NCBI GenBank assembly: GCA_013399855.1
Contig: VXAY01002371.1
Coordinates: 2,412,883-2,476,882, forward strand
DNA from: Oxyruncus cristatus
Lineage: Eukaryota > Chordata > Aves > Passeriformes > Cotingidae
Length of the DNA stretch: 64,000 nucleotides
Direction: 5' to 3'
Below, piece after piece: positions 42,401 through 54,400 of the stretch (positions are counted from its first letter, which is position 1; every line of letters starts with the position of its first letter). The notes below the pieces were generated by a model, which searched no databases, was not told the DNA's origin, and worked only from the letters and a program-made list of their open reading frames with translations. The position numbers and the translations under genes are program-made.

Positions 42401-45400
42401 TAAGTATAGATTAAAATTTTCAGCAACTAATCTACTCCTCTATATATAGGCAGAAGACCTCTAGCTCCTTACGCAAGTACACATTCAATATTTAGTAAAC
42501 TTTTTACTCTCTCACCATCAAAAGATTTCAGGATTTCTCTCTCAGTGTTGCACGAACAAATGCAGAATGTGGTACGCGACCTGTATTCCTGCAATATGAA
42601 TTGTACCAGCGACAACCTTACAGCAGAGCACACTTCAACTGTAACTAAGCAACACTGCTTCAAACGGCTTCCTGGAGATTACATATTAAAATGAATGACT
42701 GGCAGCACTCTTTGAAGAGATACTGTTCACAGTAACACGTCAAGTCCCCAGCGAGCAGCTGAGAGGGATAGAACGGAGGGTATTTTACTGCATACAAACA
42801 GCTGCTGGCACAAAGTGCTCACAAGCCTGCTAGCAAAGGAGATCATACAGGGTTTCCCCTTTCTCACCTGTGAGCAGAATGCAGACTTCTGTATTGATCA
42901 TACATGTCTAGTTACTCCTCTGTGCTGGCTTCTCCCCAGCCAACACCCAGTGTTAGCACAGGAAGAATCAATGGTAATTCTCTGGCTCAGCTCACCAAAT
43001 GGCCCCACTATCACCATCAACCTGCCTGCATTTTCATTGTTTTCCACTTCAGCCAACACCTTGTTGTGAAGAGAAATTTACTAGTCATTCTCAGATGCAA
43101 GTGATGGGCTGATTTTACCATGGTGAAAACTCCTGTGACTAATATAGCCTCACATAAAGGAAAGACTTGGAATAAATATCTCAGCTGCATTTGAGACCTT
43201 GCCATACAAAAAAGGATCCCCCAAACATGCAACCCCCCAAACAAAGCCCCATGGTTTCATCCAGCATCAACTGGAAGCCCATGAAAAGTTATATACAGTG
43301 TTCTCATAAAATGAAATCCTGCTCTGTAAAATGACCCTCAACAAGCACATACATTAACCTTGATTTCTGGATCTTTGCTGCACTATCAACTAAAATAAAC
43401 TTAAGTGCTTGCCTGGTTCCAAGAGGTTAGTCCAAATAAGCTGGTACGTTTTGTACTAAGTTCAAAATGGCCACAAGGCTGTAAAGTTCACTAAAATAGC
43501 CCATTGTCAGATGAAACAAAGATAAAAAGAAAGAAATGATACCATCTGAACAAAACCATAACAAACAAACCAACCCCAAGGAAACAAGGACTGAAAAAAA
43601 TACACTAATGCATTTCTGGTACTATCCAATAGCACATTAGGATTCATCAGTTCAAATCTGAGCAACAAAACAAACTCCAGGAGCAGATATAATTACACAT
43701 CCTTCTCTTGAAGCTTTTTCTATCCTACTCTCATGGGAAAACTGCCCTGGCACAAATTAACCTAAATCAAAGTTTATTTCTTGGCACAAAAATTCCTCAC
43801 CACAGCATTTCTGATGCAAATAAAACACAGTTCAAGGTAAACTCTTTTGTCCTTCTTATGAGTGTATCAAAAGCAGGTCTACAGTGTTCACATTCTAAGA
43901 ACAAAGGAGTCTTTGAGGTGTTATTTTTAAAACAAATGCAAAATCCTATGAACCCCTAAATATTTGATGTTAACAACAAAGCTAGTGAAATTCAACATTA
44001 TAAGAGACTAGACCCTGAAAGAAGACATATCTTCCTTATAGATTTTAATATTGTTTAATTTTATTAGCTATTACTTAAGTTAGAAGAGCTGAAATAGTTC
44101 TAATAAAAGGTAATCACATGACCATGAAACTTCATAGCTTTTCATTATATGACATAACTTTTTGATACAAACCCCCCACCCATATACTAAATACAAAAAA
44201 TAACAAATCTACAATCAAATTTTAAAATAGTAGTGATAGAGAAGAAAGAAATGTAAAACAATACAGCCTTACTGCCTCAAGTACTGCCTTTCTCTACACC
44301 ATCTTTTCCCTTTTATTTACTGGTTCAGTTTCTTTTATCATCTCACCAGCATATTTTTTCACCAATATATTTTTCTCATACATATTACATAAAATGCAGA
44401 CACACTTCACAGTTTCAATTTTAAATGAGAACTTGGACTCAGCAAAGAATAATGGTACAGCTATTTAAATTCATCTGGAAAAGTTTCCTGTTTACCACAG
44501 CATGCTATCTGCCATCACAGATGGCTATCATGCTATCTGTCATCACAACCCTGTGAAAACACACTATTCTAATTTTCTCCTCTCCATGCATATCCCCTGC
44601 AGTGATATCAACACAATTAGTAGGTTTGCTCCCTCTTTCCTGTTTCACCCAATACATTCTTACTGGTTGAACAATGTACCCAACTTATGAGCTTCCTATG
44701 CAATTTTACATAAAAGTTAAAATATTAATACCTGGTATATTTCAGATAAAAGAAGCAGGAACATTCAAAAGGAATTCTGAATATTGCTTGAAAGATACAA
44801 GGATATCATAGTTCAGGTCATCACGACAAGACACGTGGCTTTAGCCACCATTAGGATGACACAACCCACAGAAACTAGAAATAATAATCTTTGTATAGTA
44901 TGAATCATGTACAGTTGTGGAAACAATGAAGTGTAATGCACAGAATGAATGCATGTACATCTACCTTATGTTGTTCAAGCTTCCTGTGTATTGTATTTGC
45001 TGTTTCCTCATGAGCTTGCTGAACAGTTACTTCTTCCCTCAGAGCAGCCTCTGCTCTATAGAGCCAAGCACCTATGGTACCCAAAGGTGCAGGAAGAGAT
45101 TTATCAAGGTGTACGTGCCAATCAAGCAGCTAGGAAATAAAAGTAAAAGGATTGAAATTCCTTCCTTGCTAAATTATACAAACAAGTACGCTGATAAAAA
45201 TCAGACTTCATACTGTAAGAGCAAAACTCCACATAACAGAGTATGTTTGAGACATAAATCTAGATACACTACTCCACATGAGTTTGAAAATTACAGTATT
45301 CTCACCGGTAACATAATCTCTGTAAGGATTTTTTGATTCATGTATTTCCCTTTCAGAAGCGCAACTCAGTTACAGAATTACCTCAAATAAACTGGAACAA

Positions 45401-48400
45401 CTGACAAGCTAAAGGTCTGGAATTTCAACAGTTAATAGGCACAGTAAGGGATGCAAGACCTTCGTCCACCGACGTAATTTAATTCATGTTCCTGAAGAAA
45501 ATCTTTTTATCTCTATTTTGAACATATTTTATATATGTGAGGTCCAAATGAGTCTCAAAGGACTGTGGCAGTAAAATATAGTGTCTTAATGGCAATCCCA
45601 GTTATGGGAGTGAAAACATAATGCAAATTATGTGACAACTCCAGAATATTTTTAGACAGATCCTCTGTTAAATATGTGACATAAAAAATACATATATACA
45701 CTATGAATATGCACTAGTAATAATGACTTAACTTCTTATTTGGACAAACAATATAACTTGCTTGGGATTTTCATTCAATTGTACAAATTACTATCACAAA
45801 TACTAATACTAATTTATTACTATTGCAAACAGGTAAAAATAGAATTAAAGTCTCATTTATTAATAAAATATTCAGTACTATATAGAAAGTTTTTTAGTTA
45901 TATTAAAAAAATGTTGTATCAGAATTTCTCAAATAACTAGCAATTTGCATTAGAACACTGGGTTTGGAAGGGGCATTGCGCATGCTTTTCTTTTTATTCA
46001 AGTTTTGAACTTCAGTAAGCAGTGTTAACACTTTTTCATTAAAGGGAAACCTCAAAGTATAGTCCTTCTCTTAAAGTTCATATTCTATCTTTGAGCAATA
46101 TTGAAGATGGTAGTGCAGTCAATATTCTCAAAACAAATGCAAAATAATACAGCAGTGCTAGAAATTCAGCCCACTTTTAGGTTCCTAATGCCTAACAAAA
46201 TCAATAGTAAAGAAGTGTCTAAATGATTTTAAATTCTCATCCTTCATTTAATAAAAAAATACATAGCATAATAATTTTCAACTTACCCTGGAAGAAACTC
46301 TCTCCCATGCTTGCTTCACCATAGCTTGATCGAGTGATAATTTACCATCTTTCCTTAATGACTGGGTTGCAAGTTCAATCTGTTTCCTTTTTACTTCATA
46401 TTGTACTTTGAAATGCTTAAATGACTGCAAAGAAAAAAATCACATCAATGTAGTACAAAGAGTTAAATTCTTCAACATTTATGGAGTACTACAACCTATG
46501 ACAATTTTGTACTGATAGAAGTCCTAATCCCTCCCAAAGAGGAGCAGCACTAAACTTCTACACTTACTTGTATATTTATTACTTATATATAGGTAGGACT
46601 TCTGTATTTATCTTCAGTTATCAGATGCCTAAACTCTATATGAAATGAAATGATAACCTATCAGATAAACTGGTAAATGGAATTAATGCTACTTGGGACA
46701 ATGGATGCTTTCAGAGAATGGTCAAGCTTAAGGAGAAAATTTAGGCCAAAATTTCTATTGCTGACTTAGACATTAACCTTCGAGAGAGGGGACAAAAACA
46801 AAGCCCTAAGCCCTGTCCCCTCCACCTGTCACTTTATCCAGCCTTCAGTCATACCTCCTATCTGAGCTAAATCATGCAGGATCTGGAAGGATGGCATAGA
46901 CACATGCTCACTTCTAACTAGGACATTTCTTCTTCACACTGCTAGGAAAAGCTCTGTGTTAGGCAAACCATCTGTGCACTGTCCTACGTAGCAAAGACGG
47001 TGCTGACATTATAATTCCTCCACCAATAAAAGGCAAGACAGTTTGTGTCCTTATTTCTTTAAGCAACAGTATATTGACTCACATATATACAGATTTCATA
47101 AAATACTGCAGTACTTTTACACTAATAATGTCAGTGTAAATAATAATGACAATAATGTCAATAATTTCTTATCATACATCATTTTCCCTGCTGCTTACCT
47201 GATATTTCTCTTGTAAGCTTGTTTCTGCCCCCTGTGCTCGGGCTATGTCTCTTTCAAATTGTTCTGCCCACACTTTTAGGTCTCTCAGCACCAGTCTGTC
47301 TTCCTTCTATGATGTAGTACAACCAAACATTAAAAAAAAACCCCATTGCAGCCTATTAGTAGAGGTGTCAGATATAGTCCAGAAATTAACATCTCTTTAG
47401 CAAGTCAAGCTCATTAGTTGTAGTGAAAGCTGGTGGACCCAATTTTCTTTTAATTTATCCAACTGAAGAGCAATTCCTGAGTATAAGAGAACTCACCACC
47501 TAGACATGAGTCTTGCAGTGGTGAAATCATGACAAACTGGGACGCTGCAGTGTCCAAGATAATACTTGCAGTTCTCATCTAATGTATTAACACAAAGTCC
47601 TTTTAATATAGCTTAATAACTAATTCTAGTCTTCCACAGATTTGCGAAGTCAATTTTCAATAAAAGTTAATTAAGTTGAGACAGGAGAGGATTTTTTTCA
47701 TATTTTACTAACATTTTATTAGCTGGTCTGTTATTGCTGAAAAAGAAGATATTTTCTGAGCAACTCCAGGGCAATCCTTGACATCAAGTTCCCAAGGTCA
47801 GAAGTTAGCAAAATATTTTACATGGAAAATGAAAAGAAACATAGAAAATCCAATTGTATTCAGCTTGTTTTGCTTCTGTGCCATTTTATGGCTTTGAAGA
47901 AAAGCATATTTGTTTTACAGTTTTCCTTTAACACTTCAGTCTGTCATGGCACTCCTGCTTTGTAAGGCTGCAAAGTTCTCTGCAGAATTCAGTAACCTGG
48001 CAGTCAACTGAAAAATAATAACAGGAAATCTCCGGTTTGTGGGTATGTTGTACGTGAAGGTTAGTAGGCAACAGAGAGTATTATGTGCACTGTGTAAGCA
48101 GCCTGATCAAGTAGGACACAAGTGTCCACCTCAGATTTCCAAACAACGAACCTTATCTGTTGGCTGTTAATCAGAAGCTACTTTTTGAAACCGAAGTAGC
48201 CATACTCTGGTAATATTTGCCAGAAACAGATCTATTACAGTGAACAAATGCAATATTCCATCATATAAGCTAATCACCTAAAATAAGTGATTAAATTTTA
48301 AGCATTACATGAGAGAAAACTGGACCACAGGATAAAAAAGGAATAGTCACTGCCCTGTATTTAAGAAACCAAGTACTGTCTTTTAAAAAAAGATCCTGAC

Positions 48401-51400
48401 CTGGGAAAGAAGCCAGTTACGGTTCCTTTCTTTGAAAGCTCCCTCAAATATGTAAAATATAACTTCCCTTAATAGTTCAAAAAGCACAGAGCTACTGCTC
48501 TTTCAGCCGAGGAAAGGACAGGTTCCTCAGATAAGAAAGAGACCCTTCTTTAGTGTATTTTGACTAATTCTCTTATTGATCCTCTACTCAAACAGCAGTA
48601 TTTGGTTGGGCAGAATTTGCACAACCGATTGTTGCAAATATCACAGATACTATAGCTGTTAATCTGATACCTGGGTAGTTGCAGTAAGGTTAACATGATA
48701 TTAAGCAGCTGTGCTGGAACAAACTTCACTATAACTTATGCTCCTGGCTTCTGACACACAAAAGCTGATACCTGAGAAACAGTATAGGATAGATATGACA
48801 CTTCCCTGCTCCAGATATTTCTACTGCTGGGCTTTCCTTAAATGCACATAGTGTCTCAAGAAGCCAGAACCCCTAGCACTTCCAACTTCTCAAATCATTT
48901 AAATATAGAGAAGACAACTATTCTGGCCTGTGTGGGGGCAAATAACATCAAGATTCTTTGAAAAAAACAGTAAAGTCAGGACTATTCCCCTAGGAGGAGA
49001 ATAACAGAATCATTTAGGTTGGAAAAGACCTCTAAGATTGTCCAGTCCAAACAAGAAGACTATAACAAGAGAGAATCTTAACTAATTCCACCATCAGAAA
49101 AAAACTTTGGTACTAAATTTACTCTATTCTTTAGAATCTATAACTTTAGTGAGACTACTGAGATTTCAATTAGTATTTAGCTGCCAGCTCCATCAAGGCA
49201 ATACTAAAATATGCAACTTAATGGATTGAAAATCCTGTAACAATCCAACTATCAGTAAGATATTCTTAACCTCAGTAAGAGAATAAATGTGTCCCAAAGT
49301 TGCATATATTACTTTTAATTCACACTATAAATTTAGTTTTCCAAAACATTGGCTTATATTCTTCTATGGCTCACATTCATGTTGCTGAGAAGCACCTTCT
49401 TAAGGTGAGACTTTGAAAGAGCATCAGTGTGCCAGCAACTGTTCATACAGTAATCTGAGTAAAACAGGTATTTTGTAAGGTTCCTGTCATTGCAGGAAAT
49501 TCAATAATGGCTGAAACTGGCTCTGACCAAATCCTTTGAAATAGACTATCACTGGGATTAAGAATACCTCTACGGTACCTGAAGGTAAAGAACACAGGAA
49601 CAGCCTCATCGCTCTTCAGTCATATACTGTTTCTCCGACACTAAGTGAAAAGATAATGTTAACAGATGGCATTGAGCCTTCTGTATTTTTTTTAACTAGT
49701 TAATTAGACATATTTTTGTTTACTTAGTTTAATTTTAGAAGATGTAGGGGTTTCAGTAACGGTCTAACTGAATGCTGTTAAAGACACTGTGTAACAATGC
49801 ATGATAAGCAATTTATTTATTCATTCATTCATTCAAACATTTTCACAGGTTTCCAGTTCAGTGCATCACTTATCACCTGCAAATTTGAATCTGTGGTCCT
49901 TGGTTGACACCGAAGCCCTTTAAAGTTTCAGTTTGGGTAGCCAAAAGAAAAGATTCACTTACTTCACTTACCCCAAGGCACTTGTCACTAACACGCCACA
50001 GAGCTATCATTCTTAAAACAAGATTTTCATTAGCACTAGTGTTTCTTACTCTTAGTAAAAAATATCAAAATGACAACCTTACAGATATGTAAACTATTTT
50101 CTAAAGCCTGCACGTCTGAAGCAGCATACAGATCAGAACATAAACCATCAAACAAATGTTATCTAGAATAATTACAACTATCTGCGTTTGCCCCAGCATG
50201 AGCATCATTGATCTCGGGTAACATTTATTTGAGTTTATCTAGAACCCTGTGACTCACTTGGCATGGTACTTCCAAGCAGCATTTTTAAAGTATTAATTTA
50301 TCCTGACACCATTCTATGAATACACCCTGATTTGCAGAGATTAACAGAACTGGAGCACTCAACTGACAAAGAACATCAAAGAAGGTAATTAGAGAAAAGT
50401 GTTTATGAGTTCCAGTATATTAAGGGGGTACAATTCAATTTTACAAAGAAAATTTTCAGCCCAGGCTCAAAGTCAAAACACTAGTCTATTAACTGATATG
50501 CCACAGTTAATTTGAAAATTACATAATACAGAATACTATAGCGTTTGAGGAGCTAAAAATATAATGAGAATTTTAATTATGGACCAGAAAAGGAGTGCTT
50601 TTTTGTGTTCACTAGTACGTAATCATAAACCAGGTGAACTGTTCAAATTCTCAGGCACAGGCATGATAGAATTTTAAAATATTAACTTTTAAATCTAAAA
50701 AAATTTCAGTCACCTGTGTTTCAGGGACATTAAACTACTGTATTGCATATGTACTGGGAAGATCAAGTGCCATTAAAAAAGTTTATGCATAAATTTGTTT
50801 CTGAAACCCATTCTCCGACAACAGTATCACAGATGCAGGGCGAATGCTGAGCCAAGTATCACCTTCAGGGATGAGCTATTAATGGCTATCTATTAATGGC
50901 TATCTATTAATGGCTATCTAAAAGTAGACTAAATCACTGGAAGAGCTCAGAAAGCTATTTTTACAGCTGCTGCTTAGGAAATTCCTCTTACACTGGGGAA
51001 CTCTGCTGGCATAAAGATGACAGAGATGACAGGATTACTTGCTCATCAGAGCACAAGAAGAGAAAGGCTTTACATCAGAAATACTTTGATGGAGTGTACT
51101 TTCTTTATAGTTAAATTTATACCATGATAAGGAAAGTAACAGAGCTTTAGCCACTTCAAATCTCCTCTAGCTTAAGAAGCAATAAGCAACTGAGGCTGTG
51201 TAATGCTAAGAATGTATAAGGTCCCATTAAAGAGGCCCAAATTTACTTGAATGGATTGAGAATATAGGAATAATTCTGCTATCAGTATTAATCTTCACTT
51301 CAGCACACCACCAGGTAGATATACATAATGTGAGATGAATTGATCATAGTTACTTTAAAATAATCTGTTTTTGTATATACATTTAAAAAACCTTATACGA

Positions 51401-54400
51401 ACCAAAAAAACCCATGAGTGTGGAACCTGGGTAATTAATTGTATCAGGTCAAACTATAAACAGTATTGACTGACTGCAGTGACACCTGTTACTTATTTCA
51501 TAATATATTCACTTCTGCAGTCTTCCAGTTTCACCTCTGAATGTTCATCTCATGCACTCCATGTTAGCTTTCTGAACTTCTCTCAGTTGATACCAAAAAA
51601 TTGTGTCTAAATGTCCAAGATGCTTTAAAAATTGTATTTTTTAAAATATATTAATTTATGTGAAAAAAGGAGCAGCATATATCATGCAATTACACATGAA
51701 TATGCTCTCCTTCCAACGCACAGTCCACATACACCACTTACACAATCACACTCTCTAGTATCTACTCTATAAACTTAAAGACATACAAAAATATCCATCT
51801 AAAGTGAGATTAGATATGTAGAAACAACAAGCTATAATCTATTCTTTTTCATGTTTAGATCTATATTTAAGAAAACCAAAAGCATAGTCTGAGTCCTACT
51901 ACAGGAAAGTTATTGCTTTTCTATAATATTTCTGTTAAGCCATTTGCAAAATTAAGCATCAGGCTGTTAGGATCAGCTCATGTAAGAAAGCAGACTTAGA
52001 TTTATTATGGTCATCTATTTGCTTTTTTGGAAAGATTACCTTAAGGCTAGCAAACCAATGTACATAAAAAACCCCCAAATCTAAGGTCATACAAGTGCAG
52101 GATGAAAAAATATAACAACCATAAAAGGTCCAATTCAAGCAATTATTCTGGAGCATATAACCTTACCTTAAATTTCATAAAAGAAATGACAAAAGTTGAG
52201 ATTGCTTGAAGTTCCTAGCAATAAGAAACAATTGGGAAAACGAGAAGCAGGGGGGAAAAAAAAAAAGAGGCAAAATAAAATAAAGCGAAGCAGGCAGAAA
52301 GTCCAGAAAGAACAGTGAGAGCCACACATGTAGGAATACAAGATGTACTTAAAACTATTATCAAGCTCACGTGTCTGCATCATATCTAGTGAAGTAGTTT
52401 TCATATTAGATCTGATTTTCAGGTCATGTGTTGCTACATGATCTATTGTATCTGGAAATATAGTTACTTACCTTAGAGTAACTACGATTCTTTGAGATGT
52501 GTTGACTACACGAGTTCACATATGTTCATAGCTCCATGCATGAGAAATTAGATCCCTTTTAATTCTGGAAATGCATGCAAATAACTGTTCCCTCTGACCA
52601 TAAAAACAGGGATGAGCTTCAATCATTACTCCAATTCTTTCAATGCAAATTCTTTATAAACTGAGCGTTGGAATCAGGAGGGAAGATGAACAGGAATTTG
52701 TGTGGACAACACATCTTGAGGAAACACAGTGGCAGCTGAGTTTGTTGGAGGGTGGGAGGAGAGGGTTAGAAATCTCCTCTTGCCCTCCTCCTCCCTGCCA
52801 ATAATCACCCAGACGTACTTCACTCTGAAGCAGGATTCTTCTAACTAAATTTAGGCATCTGTAACTGAAAAAGTCCCTTTCAGTTCTTTCTGACAGATGG
52901 ATAAAACCAGTTGTATCTATCATCTACTGTCCAACTCATTCTACAGCAGGCACTTAACACAGGTCAAGTGGAATATATTCTAGAAGTCCTTAATTTTAGA
53001 AAACAAGAAATTGAGAGTACCCCAAGAGTTCCACTGATAAAAGTCTTGTAAGGTTATCTCTCCCAGGTACCTGGACTCTACTATTGTGTGATAAATACTT
53101 CTTTATTTATTTCCTCTCTACTTCAGGAGGAAGACAAAAAGGCTAAAAATAGGGGAATTATGCTGGTCACAAAAATAAAAAGCATGTCTGGACTTCTTTT
53201 TAATCAACTGCCAACTACATTTTATTCCACTATTAGCTAAGGAATGGATTAATCTGACTCAGTTTTAACTCTGTTGAAATGCTCTGTAACACGAGCTTCC
53301 GGAAGATAGCTTAGGACACTTTCTTAAGAAAGATGCCATCTGGGAAAGGGTCTATCTCTTGCTGACTACAGGTTGAATGCTGTAAGTACCGAGCTTTCAG
53401 ATTTTAAAGATGGATGAATCCTATCCTAAATAACTAAATAACTAAATAAATCCTATCCCAAATAACCAAGTAATGTAAAGATGGACATGGATACTCCAGG
53501 TCAGTAAGAAGGACTACAGTTCCTCCTCTAGGAAACAAAGAATGATGACAGAAATTTAGTGCAATGTCAAACTCCTACTTTCTTCTCAGAGTCTGGGAGT
53601 TACTGTTTTCTGCAGTGTAACATGCAAGAGATCAGCAGTTTTCCCAACATTCATCGGGATTGCTAGTGGAATATCTTAGCGATATCTAAGAAGACGAAGT
53701 GGTCCTGAGATAGAGCATGTCCACGCGTTAAATTGATTTGTGTTGTTTTGCTTCCTACTAATTTAGTTGGAATTCTGGATGAAACTCACTAGTTTCTCTT
53801 TCATAAGAGAATGGCTACCACCTCTGTGGGTATAGCCAGAGGCAGGCAGAGCATGGAGTGGCTGAGTCCTGCATTCTCCTGCATTGTCTCTACATAAAGC
53901 TCAGGAAAAGGTGGTGAGGTTGTTCCTCGAAACCCAATGCCAGCAGAGGCAGCAGACCTGGCCAAAAACTGAAACAGGAACTGCACTGTGTGCCACGGTA
54001 TGGAGATGACAGGACTGCCACAGCCAGCCACAGGCCACAGCATGAGGCTTCAGTGCTCACTCTGTCTGCTTCAGCAATCCCATTGCTCATTGGAATGCTG
54101 CGACACTGGCACACATATGTCTTCAGACCAATGTTGCAGACAGCAAATGAAAAATTCCAGTGCTCAGGCACTAGAATCAAACAGCAAAGCTACAGCTACC
54201 TTAGCCACGCATAACCATAAGGAAGGAGAATCACTCCTCTCAAAACTCTTCTCTGTAGGGAATGCAAAGAAACACAGATAAAAATTGCTTCTTCTTTCTC
54301 TCTTGCTGGGGCTGAGCAGATTGTCTCAGCAGTGTTTCCTGTGTTTGTCATGAAGAAAGCAAATGATCAGGGCTAGGAAGTGAGTCATGATAACTTGGCA

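Larger units (their letters stand above)
41324..47198. other. Introns e7-e11
   Basis: The non-exonic parts are 41324-41871, 41985-44964, 45130-46286 and 46425-47198. A G-rich run (ggggcgggggggagg) lies about 35 bp upstream, in gene sense, of e10, with a 28-bp duplication at 44,501. No mobile element recognised. Confidence 0.7.
47307..52166. other. Intron e6-e7, 4,860 bp, the longest here
   Basis: Contains the CR1 remnant at 49,003, an ATTC microsatellite and the 3 x 14-bp repeat. Its length isolates the microexon e6. Confidence 0.8.

Noticed and set aside
44917..45336. 139-codon open frame on the plus strand
   Set aside because: Antisense shadow of SYNE1 e9.
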